Shown: positions 16,571 to 25,176, counted from the stretch's first letter. The stretch: DNA of 46,841 nt from an uncultured Pelagibacteraceae bacterium (GCA_902628965.1 CACOPB010000006.1:1-46841); one strand, 5' to 3'. Notes: generated by a model from the letters alone, not told the origin. A program made the numbers and translations.

Positions 16571-18151
16571 TTAATTTAAAATAAAGTCCGACGCTCTTTC
16601 AGCAATCATTAATGTTGGGGCATTTAAGTTTCCACTTGTTATTTCCGGCATTACAGAGGCATCAACAACTCTAAGATTCTCTAAACCATGCACTTTTAGT
16701 TTTTCATCAACAACTGCTTGTTCATCAATTCCCATCTTTAAAGTGCAAGATGGATGATAAGCAGTTTCAGCTTTAGATCGAATATACTCCTCAAATACTT
16801 CATTGGTGTCAGCATGTTCTCCAGGTCCAATTTCTTTTCCTGCATATGGTTTTAAAGAATTTTGTCCTAAAATTTTTCTTGCAACATGAATACACTCAAT
16901 AGTTTGTTTTAAATCATCTTCATTTTCTAAATAATTAAATTGAATTTTTGGATAGTCATATGGGTTTGAACTATTTAAGGTTACATGACCTCTACTTTTA
17001 GGATGATTTGGACTTGCGTGCAATTGATATCCATGCCTGTCAGGGTCTACTAATCCATGATCAATCACAAACGCAGGAAAAAAATGAAATTGAATATTAG
17101 GATATTCTCGTTCAGGCGATGATTTGCAAAATCCACCAGCCTCTAAAAATGAAGTTGAGCATGGTCCTGTTTTTGATAAAAACCATTGAATACCGATCCT
17201 TAACATATTTAATTTATTAATATAAGAATACAGAGTGTCAGATGTTTTACACTCTTGTTGAACGTAGGTTTCTAAATGATCCTGCAAATTTTTACCAACA
17301 CCTTCAAGATGATGAACAACATCAATTCCTTTGTCTTTCAAATGTTGACTAGGTCCAACTCCTGATAGCATTAATAACTGAGGAGAATTAATTGCACCAC
17401 CACTTAGTATAACTTCTTTATTTGCGTAAATTTTTTCAACTTTATTTTTTATTTTTACTTCAATACCTATTGCTTTTTTTCCATCAAAAATAATTTTTTC
17501 AACGAATGAGTCAGTAAAAATATTTAAATTTTTTCTTTTTTTTGCTGGATTTAAATAATATTTTGAAACGCTGGCTCTTTCTCCATTATGAATAGTTACA
17601 TCATACATACCAAAGCCTTCTTGTTCCTTACCATTCATATCATTATTTATTTTATAACCAGCTTCTCCAGCTGAGTCGATAAATGCTTTAAAAAGAGGAT
17701 TTTTATTTTTAGATTGATTAACTGGCAATATTCCGTTTCCACCTCTATATTCATTCTCTCCTTCAGACCAGGTTTCTATTTTTTTAAAATAAGGCAATAC
17801 CTTTTCATATGACCAATCTGTTAATCCAAAAGATGCCCATCTTTGATAATCATTTGGATTTCCTCTTACATAAACCATTCCATTGTGAGCAGAGCACCCA
17901 CCGATCATTTTTCCTCGTGGGCAAAATAATTTTCTATTATTTAAATAAGGCTCTGGCTCTGAATAATATTTGTAATTATATTTGGGATCATGCATTGTAT
18001 ATAAAATTGCAAGTGGCATGTTTACTTTCCAAATATCACTAGGTTTACCAGCTTCAAATATTGCTACAGTATTTTTGCCATTTTCAGTTAATCGATTTGC
18101 AAGCACACAGCCAGCTGAACCAGCACCAATTATTAAATAATCAAACTTCAT
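16571..18151 (-). CDS. GMC-family oxidoreductase, choline dehydrogenase-like
   Basis: The 526-residue flavoprotein has the N-terminal ADP-binding IIGAGSAGCVLANRLTE, both GMC signatures (GRGKMIGG-type CPRGKMIGGCSAHNGMVYVRG; GAINSPQLLMLSGVG), the motif GVGKNLQDHLETYVQQEC and the C-terminal AYHPSCTLKMG plus NAPTLMIAERA. It resembles E. coli BetA along its whole length (556 residues there), though E. coli has a C-terminal extension that is missing here. Choline oxidation to betaine aldehyde fits the betaine-centred neighbourhood, but GMC substrate calls from sequence alone are weak. It is the last gene of the operon 19990-16571 and overlaps the HD-oxygenase stop by four bases (ATGA). Confidence 0.85.
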   Translation of the reverse strand: MKFDYLIIGAGSAGCVLANRLTENGKNTVAIFEAGKPSDIWKVNMPLAILYTMHDPKYNYKYYSEPEPYLNNRKLFCPRGKMIGGCSAHNGMVYVRGNPNDYQRWASFGLTDWSYEKVLPYFKKIETWSEGENEYRGGNGILPVNQSKNKNPLFKAFIDSAGEAGYKINNDMNGKEQEGFGMYDVTIHNGERASVSKYYLNPAKKRKNLNIFTDSFVEKIIFDGKKAIGIEVKIKNKVEKIYANKEVILSGGAINSPQLLMLSGVGPSQHLKDKGIDVVHHLEGVGKNLQDHLETYVQQECKTSDTLYSYINKLNMLRIGIQWFLSKTGPCSTSFLEAGGFCKSSPEREYPNIQFHFFPAFVIDHGLVDPDRHGYQLHASPNHPKSRGHVTLNSSNPYDYPKIQFNYLENEDDLKQTIECIHVARKILGQNSLKPYAGKEIGPGEHADTNEVFEEYIRSKAETAYHPSCTLKMGIDEQAVVDEKLKVHGLENLRVVDASVMPEITSGNLNAPTLMIAERASDFILN

Positions 18152-18684
18152 ATAAGACTTGATGTTAGTAATTTTTTATATTGATGAATAGACTTCATTT
18201 TGATGTTAGTCTTTTTTGCCGCTTCATCAAATTTTCTAACAAGAATTGATGATTTGAAATATTTTTTTTTCTCAAACTCACTGCATTCGTCATCATTTAA
18301 AACTCCTCCTTGTAAATTAAGGCTTACTCTTGAAGCCTCAGAAAGTTTATTATAATAATTTTTATTTCTAGCCAAATAACGCTTAGCAAGAACATGATAT
18401 TTAATTGGTTCAACAACCTCCTCTTTAAAGAAACTTTTTAGATATTCATAACCTATACTCTCATGCTCACCATCTAAATTTGACTCAACTAACTCATCTG
18501 GGTTTTCAATAATGAAATGTCCATAATCATGCAATAGACATGAGCAAATAACTTCTTTTTTACATTTAGCTTTTTCAGCAAGCATCGCAGCTTGTATCAT
18601 GTGTTGAGACATAGTTACATTTTCGCCAATATAAAGTGATTGGTTGTTTGTAAAATTTGATATAATTTTTTCAACTACTTGCAT
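18148..18684 (-). CDS. HD-domain mixed-valent diiron oxygenase, PhnZ/TmpB-like
   Basis: This 178-residue protein aligns from memory along its whole length with PhnZ, the HD-domain oxygenase that cleaves the C-P bond of 1-hydroxyphosphonates. Shared blocks are YIGE (18-21), LLHDYGH (50-56), HVLAKRYL (97-104), LSEASR..L..QGG (114-127) and VRKFDE. The diiron ligands of PhnZ correspond to His28, His52, Asp53, His74, His97 and Asp153, and the substrate-contacting His and Lys to His56 and Lys101, so the site is complete. It lies five bases after a TauD-type Fe/2OG oxygenase, the same partnership as PhnY/PhnZ and TmpA/TmpB. The product of such a pair would be a carboxylate plus phosphate. Inositol oxygenase is a more distant relative. 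Confidence 0.82.
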   Translation of the reverse strand: MQVVEKIISNFTNNQSLYIGENVTMSQHMIQAAMLAEKAKCKKEVICSCLLHDYGHFIIENPDELVESNLDGEHESIGYEYLKSFFKEEVVEPIKYHVLAKRYLARNKNYYNKLSEASRVSLNLQGGVLNDDECSEFEKKKYFKSSILVRKFDEAAKKTNIKMKSIHQYKKLLTSSLI

Positions 18685-18689
18685 GATGA

Positions 18690-19523
18690 CTATTGAGGTC
18701 TATCTCCTTCAATTGCAATTCTATCCATAATTCTCTCATATCCTAAACCTCTTCCTGGAAAAAAGTCAGCTATTGCATAGTGGATAACACTTCTATTATC
18801 CCAGATTGCTACAGTATTTTCTGTCCAACTAAATCTACATGTTAGGTCCAACCTTGCTTGATGTTCAAATATTTCTTTTAATATTTGATCACTTTCTTCT
18901 TTTTCTAATCCGATAATTTGTTTGGTATAAGTCCAATTAACAAATAAAATTTTTTTACCTGTTTCTGGATGAGTTCTAACAATTGGATGTTCGTTAGAAT
19001 AAGAGTCATAATTTCTTTTTTCATTTCCTTCCATATATTTATAGTTATCTATGAAAAATTCTGCACCAAGCGAGCTATGAATTGCTTTTCTGTCTTTTAT
19101 TTTTTCTTTAATTTTTTCATCTAGTGTTTCCCAAGCTAACTCCATATTAGAAAAACAGGTATCACCACCAACAGGAGGTATCTTTAAAGATTTTAAAATT
19201 ACTGCTTTTGTTGGTTTTGCGTTATAACTAACGTCACTATGCCAATTCTCACCCCATTGGTTTTTTTCTTCTTTACCCTTTATAATTCTTACAATTTCAG
19301 GATAATCATTTAATCCTTTTACGTAAGCATGAGTTTCTAAAGGTCCAAACTTTTCAGCAAGCGCAATTTGTTGTTCTTTTGTAATAGGTTGATCTCTAAA
19401 AAAAATAACTTTATGTTCTAAAAGAAGATCATTTATTTTTTTAAAATTTAAATCTGAAACATCAGTTAACTCTATACCCTTAATTTCAGCTCCTAATGCA
19501 CCTGATAATAACTTAATTTCCAT
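18690..19523 (-). CDS. TauD/TfdA-family Fe(II)/2-oxoglutarate dioxygenase
   Basis: A 277-residue dioxygenase without an N-terminal zinc domain, close in length to E. coli TauD (283). Iron ligands are His95, Asp97 (WHSDVSY) and His248 (IWDNRSVIHYA), and the 2OG-binding Arg is Arg264 in GYERIMDRI. It would hydroxylate a carbon next to a leaving group such as sulfonate, phosphonate or amine. Its ATG shares a base with the thioesterase stop (TAATG) and its stop is five bases before the PhnZ-like gene. The known partners of PhnZ and TmpB are PhnY (PhyH family) and TmpA (BBOX-like), so a TauD-type partner would be unusual. Taurine use is less likely: no tauABC or Xsc is near. Confidence 0.85.
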   Translation of the reverse strand: MEIKLLSGALGAEIKGIELTDVSDLNFKKINDLLLEHKVIFFRDQPITKEQQIALAEKFGPLETHAYVKGLNDYPEIVRIIKGKEEKNQWGENWHSDVSYNAKPTKAVILKSLKIPPVGGDTCFSNMELAWETLDEKIKEKIKDRKAIHSSLGAEFFIDNYKYMEGNEKRNYDSYSNEHPIVRTHPETGKKILFVNWTYTKQIIGLEKEESDQILKEIFEHQARLDLTCRFSWTENTVAIWDNRSVIHYAIADFFPGRGLGYERIMDRIAIEGDRPQ

Positions 19524-19990
19524 TATTTTTTTAACTTTCCAGTTATTACAAGATCATTATCTTTAAAATTTGATTTATTTAAATTAATAAAATCATCCAT
19601 TAACTTAATCTTGTCTTCTTCAAATTCTGCCACTTTTCTTTTATTTAAGTCAATATACAAAGATAACATCTCTAAAGTTGCTGATAATTTTTTTGTGGTT
19701 TTTTCAAGCATTTCCATTTTGAAGTGCAATCTTTTTTTGTCGTGATCAAAAAAGGTAAGATTAATTTCCACCTCTTCACCTTCCTTTACCTCATTGTTAT
19801 AAGTTGTGTGTGTTTCAACAACCATGGTACTCATCTTGTCAGTTTTTGCAGAGTCTTCGCCCATCTTAAATTTTTGTAACATTATTTCCCAAACTTGATC
19901 AAAAATAAGAACATAGTAAGCCATGTTCATATGATTATTATAGTCTGTCCATTCTTTTTTAATCATTTGGTTAGCTATATGGATAGTCAT
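19523..19990 (-). CDS. cdhB: Betainyl-CoA thioesterase, CdhB-like hotdog protein
   Basis: The 155-residue protein shows the 4-hydroxybenzoyl-CoA-thioesterase-type hotdog start (WTDYNNHMNMAYYVLIFDQVWE) with the Asp that serves as catalytic acid, and the central VVETHTTYNNEVKEGEEVEI strand pair. In the pseudomonad carnitine pathway CdhB hydrolyses betainyl-CoA to glycine betaine and CoA. Here it lies directly divergent from cdhC and cdhA, which supports that role. It is the first gene of the minus-strand operon that continues with TauD-like, PhnZ-like and GMC genes. The 47-base gap to cdhC must hold both promoters. Confidence 0.8.
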   Translation of the reverse strand: MTIHIANQMIKKEWTDYNNHMNMAYYVLIFDQVWEIMLQKFKMGEDSAKTDKMSTMVVETHTTYNNEVKEGEEVEINLTFFDHDKKRLHFKMEMLEKTTKKLSATLEMLSLYIDLNKRKVAEFEEDKIKLMDDFINLNKSNFKDNDLVITGKLKK

Positions 19991-20015
19991 TTTTTTATTC
20001 CCTGAACCTTTTTAT

Positions 20016-20021
20016 TATAAT
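20016..20021 (+). promoter_or_regulatory. -10 box candidate for the carnitine operon
   Basis: A perfect TATAAT lies 16 bases before the cdhC ATG in a 47-base divergent gap, with no clear -35 and no ribosome site, implying a very short or absent leader. Confidence 0.4.
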
Positions 20022-20037
20022 ATAAATTTAACTCTAA

Positions 20038-20925
20038 ATGAACAATAAGGTATTCATATCATGTGCTGTAACAGGATCAGGCGATACTGCAAGTAAACAT
20101 CCAGATTTACCAAAAACTCCTGAACAAATTGCCAAAGCATCAATAGAGGCTGCAAAAGCAGGAGCTGCAATCGCTCATATTCATGTTAGAGAGGATGATG
20201 GAACTCCAAGTAGAAGATTAGATTTATATAAAGAGGTAATTGATAGAATTAGATCAAGTGATACAGATGTAATTTTAAATCTAACAACCGGTATGGGAGG
20301 TGATCTTGATATTGGACAGGGTAAAAATCCTTTAAAATTTGGTCCATTGACTGACATGGCAAACGTAATGGAAAGGATTGCAAACGCTGAACAATTTCTT
20401 CCAGAAATTTGTACACTTGATGCTGGAACTCTAAACTTTGGTGATAGTTCTGTTATTACGGTTAATACTCCTAATGATTTAAGAAAAGCTGCAAAAAAGT
20501 TGCAAGAAATTAAAGTCAAACCAGAAATAGAGGCGTTTGATTTAGGTAATATGTGGTTTGGTTCGCAGATTTATAAAGAGGGGCTACTAAGCGATCCACC
20601 TCTTTTTCAAATGTGTTTAGGAATTCCATGGGGAGCACCTGCAACAATTTCAGCAATGCAAGCAATGAAAGATATAATGCCAGAAGAGGGTGTCTGGTCA
20701 GGATTTGCAATTTCAAAAAATGAAATGCCATTTGTTGCTCAAACTGTTCTAATGGGAGGAAATCCCAGAGTTGGACTGGAAGACAATTTATATCTATCCA
20801 AAGGTAAACTTGCTACTAATGCTCAATTAGTTGAAAAAGCTGTAAGAATAATAGATGAACTTGGATATTCTCCAATGACACCAGCCGAAACAAGAGAAAA
20901 ATTAAAACTTGTTAAACACAAGTAA
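20038..20925 (+). CDS. cdhC: 3-dehydrocarnitine:acetyl-CoA cleavage enzyme (BKACE family)
   Basis: The 295-residue protein is a beta-keto acid cleavage enzyme (DUF849/BKACE). It has VFISCAVTGSG at the N-terminus, the zinc-binding HIHVRE (two His around residue 47-49), DAGTLNFGD and the GGNPRVGLEDNLYL motif with the second zinc-site region. Condensation of 3-dehydrocarnitine with acetyl-CoA to give betainyl-CoA and acetoacetate is the role of CdhC, and the next gene is a carnitine dehydrogenase, which makes this assignment better than the generic 3-keto-5-aminohexanoate enzyme. It starts the plus-strand trio cdhC-cdhA-gfa, joined by TAATG overlaps. Confidence 0.87.
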   Translation: MNNKVFISCAVTGSGDTASKHPDLPKTPEQIAKASIEAAKAGAAIAHIHVREDDGTPSRRLDLYKEVIDRIRSSDTDVILNLTTGMGGDLDIGQGKNPLKFGPLTDMANVMERIANAEQFLPEICTLDAGTLNFGDSSVITVNTPNDLRKAAKKLQEIKVKPEIEAFDLGNMWFGSQIYKEGLLSDPPLFQMCLGIPWGAPATISAMQAMKDIMPEEGVWSGFAISKNEMPFVAQTVLMGGNPRVGLEDNLYLSKGKLATNAQLVEKAVRIIDELGYSPMTPAETREKLKLVKHK

Positions 20926-21869
20926 TGTCTAACTTTAAAAAAGTTGCAGTCATTGGAACTGGAGTGATTGGAGTAGGGTGGATCATACGTTGTTTAGCTC
21001 ATAACAAAATCGTTTTCGCCTTTGACAAGGATATAAAGTTAAAAAAAAATTTAATATCCGAAATAAAAAGAACATGGCCATTTGTAAAAAAACTTTTTAA
21101 TAAAAAAAAATTAAATTTAGGAAATTTCCATTTTTTTACCTCAATAGAACAAGCATTAAAAGATGCAGATTTTATCCAAGAATGTGCAACAGAAAATTAT
21201 TCTTTAAAAACTAAATTGATGAAAACAATTGGAAAATATACTAAATCAAATTCAATAATATCCTCAAGTTCTTCAGGCCTATTGCCATCAAGAATTTATT
21301 CAAAATGTAAAAATCCAGAAAGAGGTATAATTGGACACCCATTTAACCCTGTTTATCTCTTACCTGCTGTAGAAATTGTTCCAGGCAAAAGAACATCAAG
21401 AAAAAATCTAAATTTAGCTAAAAAATTTTATAAATCTATCTCCATGAACCCAATTATGGTAAAGAATGAATTACCTGGATATTTATCTGATAGGTTACAA
21501 GAAGCTTTATGGAGAGAAGGCTTACATATTATTAATGAGGGATATGCAACTACTGAGGAATTAGATAGAGCGATTGAGGATGGTCCAGGCCTAAGATGGT
21601 CATTAATGGGTACATTTTTAACTTTTCATCTTGCAGGTGGAAAAACTGGAATGAAGCATATGCTTGAACAATTTGGCCCTGCTTTAAAATTACCTTGGAC
21701 AAAATTAAAAGCTCCAAAATTATCAAAAAAACTATCATCTAGACTTATTTCAGGGACAGCAAAACAAGCCAAAGGTAAATCAGTTGCAATGATATCAAAT
21801 ATAAGAGATCAGTATTTAGTTGATCTTCAAAAGTTAAGAAAAAAATACGAGAATAAAATTAGAAGATAA
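20925..21869 (+). CDS. cdhA: L-carnitine 3-dehydrogenase
   Basis: This 314-residue protein of the 3-hydroxyacyl-CoA dehydrogenase fold begins with the NAD motif VIGTGVIGVGW. The substrate half carries IIGHPFNPVYLLPAVEIV (catalytic His), then GPGLRWSLMGTFLTFHLAGG and QFGPALKLPWTKL. I recognise that last pair of motifs as specific to bacterial carnitine dehydrogenases rather than fatty-acid enzymes. It oxidises L-carnitine to 3-dehydrocarnitine with NAD. Its ATG shares a base with the cdhC stop, and its stop shares a base with the gfa start. The fused C-terminal thioesterase domain of some carnitine dehydrogenases is absent, in line with the separate cdhB. Confidence 0.9.
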   Translation: MSNFKKVAVIGTGVIGVGWIIRCLAHNKIVFAFDKDIKLKKNLISEIKRTWPFVKKLFNKKKLNLGNFHFFTSIEQALKDADFIQECATENYSLKTKLMKTIGKYTKSNSIISSSSSGLLPSRIYSKCKNPERGIIGHPFNPVYLLPAVEIVPGKRTSRKNLNLAKKFYKSISMNPIMVKNELPGYLSDRLQEALWREGLHIINEGYATTEELDRAIEDGPGLRWSLMGTFLTFHLAGGKTGMKHMLEQFGPALKLPWTKLKAPKLSKKLSSRLISGTAKQAKGKSVAMISNIRDQYLVDLQKLRKKYENKIRR

Positions 21870-22267
21870 TGAAAAAAACTTTAACAGCTAATTGTTTGTG
21901 TAAAGGAATTAAATTTAAAACTAGTGGTGAACATAGAAACGTTTCAAACTGTCATTGTGTTCAGTGTAGAAAAACTCATGGATCATATGGTGCTTATTCT
22001 AATGTTAAAGAAAAGGATATTAAATTTATAAATAAAAAAACACTTAAATGGTTTAAATCATCTAGCAGCGCAAGAAGAGGTTTTTGTAATAAATGTGGAG
22101 CTAGTATTTTTTTTAAGTTTAAAAATTCAGATAATATTTCGATAGCAGCAGGTATGTTTAACGGAAAAACAGGTCTTAAAACAATGAGAAATATATTTGT
22201 AAGTTCTAAATCAGATTTTTATAAAATAACTGATAAACTTCCAAAGTATAAAAGATTTTCAAATTAG
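21869..22267 (+). CDS. GFA-family (glutathione-dependent formaldehyde-activating-like) zinc protein
   Basis: A 132-residue GFA-domain protein (Mss4-like fold). The zinc-binding cysteines are visible as CLC near residue 9, CHCVQC near 28-33 and CNKC near 74-77. Some family members were proposed to catalyse addition of formaldehyde to glutathione; for most the reaction is unknown. It is the third gene of the carnitine run (TAATG with cdhA) and converges on the SDR gene with a four-base overlap. Demethylation of betaine yields C1 units, so a role in formaldehyde handling would fit, but the sequence only shows a GFA-type zinc domain. Confidence 0.8.
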   Translation: MKKTLTANCLCKGIKFKTSGEHRNVSNCHCVQCRKTHGSYGAYSNVKEKDIKFINKKTLKWFKSSSSARRGFCNKCGASIFFKFKNSDNISIAAGMFNGKTGLKTMRNIFVSSKSDFYKITDKLPKYKRFSN

Positions 22268-23052
22268 TCGTTCCTCTCTGTATGTCCATCTACAGAAATT
22301 ACTTGTCCAGAAACCTTACTAGAGTCATCTGAAATTAAAAAGGCACACATTTTGCCAATATCCTCTTCAAGTATCCACTTTTTCATAGAGCTCATCGAAA
22401 TAAAGTCTTTTTCTATTTTTTTTGATGAAATCTTTGTAAATTTTGCCTTATCTCTTATTACTCTTTTCATTCTCTTACCTTTAATTGAACCTGGGCATAC
22501 TGCATTAACTCTTATATTGAATTTTCCAAGTTCCATTGCTAAAGTTTTAGTAACGCCAATTATTGCCCACTTACTTGCTGCATAAGGTGATCTTAAAGGA
22601 AAACCAAGTATACCAGCTGTTGATGAAATATTAATTATTGATCCGTTTCTAGATTTTTTTATTAAGGGTATGGCCTTTTTAGTAAAATAAAAATGACTAT
22701 TCACATCTACTTGAATAGTTCTTTCCCAATCTCTAGATTTTAATTTATCAAGCGATCCTGTTGGCCCAGCAATTCCAACATTATTTATTAAAGCATCAAT
22801 TTTTTTTGTTTTCTTAACTATTTTCTTAAATAAATCTGACACTTGGCTTTCATCCGAAGCATCACAATTAAATGTAAAGAGTCTCTTATTTTTAAGAGAA
22901 TGTTTATTTAGTTTATTTAAAGACTTATTATCAATATCACAAAGATAAACATATGCTCCGCGTGAAAGACAAACCTTGGCTGTAGCTAATCCAATACCTG
23001 ATGCACCAGCAGAAATTATAATTTTTCTGTTCTTTAATGATTGATTAATCAT
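22264..23052 (-). CDS. Short-chain dehydrogenase/reductase
   Basis: A classical 262-residue SDR: cofactor motif SAGASGIGLA at residues 14-23, Asp of the NAD-preferring strand (LCDIDN), a slightly altered NNVGIAG in place of NNAG, catalytic Ser in NISSTAG, YAASK with the active Tyr and Lys, and the closing VSGQVISVDGH. It should oxidise or reduce a hydroxy acid or alcohol with NAD. It is the last gene of the proXWV operon, three bases after proV, so it probably acts on a compound imported by that system or on carnitine/betaine metabolites. A conserved basic stretch around residues 195-225 is variable in SDRs and does not help. Confidence 0.85.
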   Translation of the reverse strand: MINQSLKNRKIIISAGASGIGLATAKVCLSRGAYVYLCDIDNKSLNKLNKHSLKNKRLFTFNCDASDESQVSDLFKKIVKKTKKIDALINNVGIAGPTGSLDKLKSRDWERTIQVDVNSHFYFTKKAIPLIKKSRNGSIINISSTAGILGFPLRSPYAASKWAIIGVTKTLAMELGKFNIRVNAVCPGSIKGKRMKRVIRDKAKFTKISSKKIEKDFISMSSMKKWILEEDIGKMCAFLISDDSSKVSGQVISVDGHTERND

Positions 23053-23055
23053 TAA

Positions 23056-24081
23056 TTATGATTTTGTTAATGATGTCTGTAATTCTTTATTAGATATATA
23101 GCCTTTAACATTCCCACTTTTATCAACTACTTCACAATTAGAATTCGAGCATACAATTTGTGGTAAAAATTCCTCAATAAATTGATCTTCATTTACTTTA
23201 ATTAAATTTGTTTTATCAATATCATCCGACTCTTTAGTGCTTTTCATAATAATTTTAGCTTTTATTACTTTTGCTCTATTTACATCTTTTACAAATGCTT
23301 TAACATAATCATCTGCAGGGTTCATAATGATATCAACTGGAGTTCCAACTTGAACTAGTTTCCCAGCATTCAATATTCCAATGTGATCCCCAAGTCTTAA
23401 AGACTCATCTAAATCATGAGTAATAAATACGATTGTTTTTTTTAATTCCGATTGAAGATCAAGCAATTGTTTTTGCATGTCACTTCTAATTAGAGGATCT
23501 AAAGCACTGAAAGCTTCATCCATTAACATTATATCACTATCAGTTGCCAGGGCTCTTGCTAAACCAACACGCTGTTGCATACCACCTGACAATTGATTGG
23601 GAAATTGATTCTCAAAACCACTTAAACCAACTGCTTCAATTTTTTCCATAGCGGTCTTATTTATTTCTTCCAATGGTTTACCTTGCATCTCTAATCCATA
23701 TCCAACGTTTTGAATAACTGTTTTATGAGGAAATAAACCAAATCTTTGAAATACCATGCTCATTTTATGTCTTCTAAATTCTATAAGCTGTTCTTTGTTG
23801 AACGACATAACATTTGTGCCTTCAACAATTATTTCACCATCTGTGGGATCTATTAGTCTATTTAAATGTCTTATTAAAGTTGATTTCCCGGATCCAGATA
23901 AACCCATGCAAACAAAAGTTTCACCTTCTTCTATTTTTAATGAAACGTTATCTAGACCAACTGTATGACCTGTTTTTTCTAATACCTCCTCTTTATTTGC
24001 TCCTTCTTTTACCATCGGTATAACTGATTGAGGATTATTACCAAAAATTTTGTAAACATTATTAATCTCAATTTTTGACAT
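23056..24081 (-). CDS. proV: Glycine betaine/choline ABC transporter ATP-binding protein
   Basis: The 341-residue protein has the long N-terminal ProV/OpuAA arm (residues 1-50), Walker A GLSGSGKST, signature LSGGMQQRVGLARAL, Walker B IMLMDEAFSALD and H-loop VFITHDLDESLRLGD. E. coli ProV (400 residues) carries two C-terminal CBS motifs that sense ionic strength; only about one CBS-like half (VVDKSGNVKGYISNKEL) remains here, so osmotic gating may be reduced. It pairs with ProW (TAATG overlap upstream). Members of the family import glycine betaine, choline, carnitine, TMAO or related osmolytes. Confidence 0.92.
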   Translation of the reverse strand: MSKIEINNVYKIFGNNPQSVIPMVKEGANKEEVLEKTGHTVGLDNVSLKIEEGETFVCMGLSGSGKSTLIRHLNRLIDPTDGEIIVEGTNVMSFNKEQLIEFRRHKMSMVFQRFGLFPHKTVIQNVGYGLEMQGKPLEEINKTAMEKIEAVGLSGFENQFPNQLSGGMQQRVGLARALATDSDIMLMDEAFSALDPLIRSDMQKQLLDLQSELKKTIVFITHDLDESLRLGDHIGILNAGKLVQVGTPVDIIMNPADDYVKAFVKDVNRAKVIKAKIIMKSTKESDDIDKTNLIKVNEDQFIEEFLPQIVCSNSNCEVVDKSGNVKGYISNKELQTSLTKS

Positions 24082-25112
24082 TATTTACCTTTCTTTGTAT
24101 TTGGTGCTGTTCTCTCTTGTAGTGTTTCTCCATAAGATTGCGTAATTCTATCCAAAACTATTGCTAAGAGTACAATTGCAATTCCTGCTTCAGCAGCTCT
24201 TCCAACATTTAATTGTTGTAGACCTAGCAAAACCTCATCTCCAAGACCTCTGGTTCCTATCATAGATGCAATAACAACCATAGCTAATGCCATCATTGTA
24301 CATTGGTTAATCCCCTGCATTATATTTGGTAAAGCTAATGGCATTTGCACACCCCACAGTTTTTGTTTTTTACTGGCACCAAATGCATCTGCTGCCTCTA
24401 TAACTTCAGTATCTACTAATCTTATTCCTAAATCTGTAAGCCTAACCAAGGGTGGAACTGCATAAATAAATGTGGCTATAATTGCAGGAACTGCGCCTAA
24501 ACCAAATAACATAATTCCTGGTATTAAATAACAGAAACTAGGAATGGTTTGCATTAAATCTAAAACTGGCAAGATTACATTTCTTGTTCTGGCACTTCTT
24601 GCCATTGCGATACCTAGTGGAATACCCGCAACAACACAAAGAAATATTCCGATTAACATTATAGCAGTTGTTTCAATTGCTTTTTGCCAAAATATTGGAT
24701 GAAGAAAACCTATAAAAAATGTACAAAAACCAACAAATACAGTTGTTCCTATTTTTCTACCACTTGCAAAGTACGTTAATACTATAACACCAAGTATTAC
24801 TAGTGGCCATGGAGCTTGAATTAAAAAGTTTTTTACAAGCATTAACATATATAGAAGAACATTATTTATAGCTTCAAAAATATATCCATATTTTTCGTTA
24901 AGTGTTTTAAAACCAGAATTTATCCAATTCATTAGTGGTAAGTCTAACCATTTAGGCCATTTACCCCCTAACCATGAAAAATCATTTAATAATTCTCCAA
25001 TATTGTCAGGTTTTTTTTTTGATTGACTATAACTAGTTATTAATAACCAAACAAAAATAATCAATAAACCAATATTAAAAAATATTTTTTTATTTTTCTT
25101 TAATGCTTCCAT
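24081..25112 (-). CDS. proW: Glycine betaine/choline ABC transporter permease
   Basis: A 343-residue permease of the ProW/OpuAB type. An N-terminal helix and a periplasmic segment (residues 30-70) precede six to seven membrane helices of the BPD_transp_1 fold. The EAA-type coupling loop reads VIEAADAFGASKKQKLWGVQMPLALPNIMQG and should contact ProV. It also has the family stretch DLMQTIPSFCYLIPGIMLFGLG. It lies between the proX terminator hairpin and proV and shares a base with the proV start. Import of betaine-type compounds into the carnitine/betaine catabolic block encoded around it is the obvious job. Confidence 0.92.
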   Translation of the reverse strand: MEALKKNKKIFFNIGLLIIFVWLLITSYSQSKKKPDNIGELLNDFSWLGGKWPKWLDLPLMNWINSGFKTLNEKYGYIFEAINNVLLYMLMLVKNFLIQAPWPLVILGVIVLTYFASGRKIGTTVFVGFCTFFIGFLHPIFWQKAIETTAIMLIGIFLCVVAGIPLGIAMARSARTRNVILPVLDLMQTIPSFCYLIPGIMLFGLGAVPAIIATFIYAVPPLVRLTDLGIRLVDTEVIEAADAFGASKKQKLWGVQMPLALPNIMQGINQCTMMALAMVVIASMIGTRGLGDEVLLGLQQLNVGRAAEAGIAIVLLAIVLDRITQSYGETLQERTAPNTKKGK

Positions 25113-25133
25113 AGTTTTACTTTATTTAAAGAA

Positions 25134-25154
25134 AGAGCCCCTATAAGGGGCTCT
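25134..25154 (-). terminator. Intra-operon hairpin between proX and proW
   Basis: AGAGCCCC and GGGGCTCT pair perfectly around a 5-base loop; on the minus strand a short TTCTTT follows. It lies 22 bases after the proX stop and before proW, so it likely reduces transcription of proWV relative to proX and protects the proX 3' end. Confidence 0.8.
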
Positions 25155-25176
25155 ATCAATATATTCTTATCAGTGA

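Noticed and set aside
18690..19523. Taurine dioxygenase role for the TauD-family gene
   Set aside because: No taurine transporter or sulfoacetaldehyde acetyltransferase is near; its direct partner is a PhnZ-like oxygenase.
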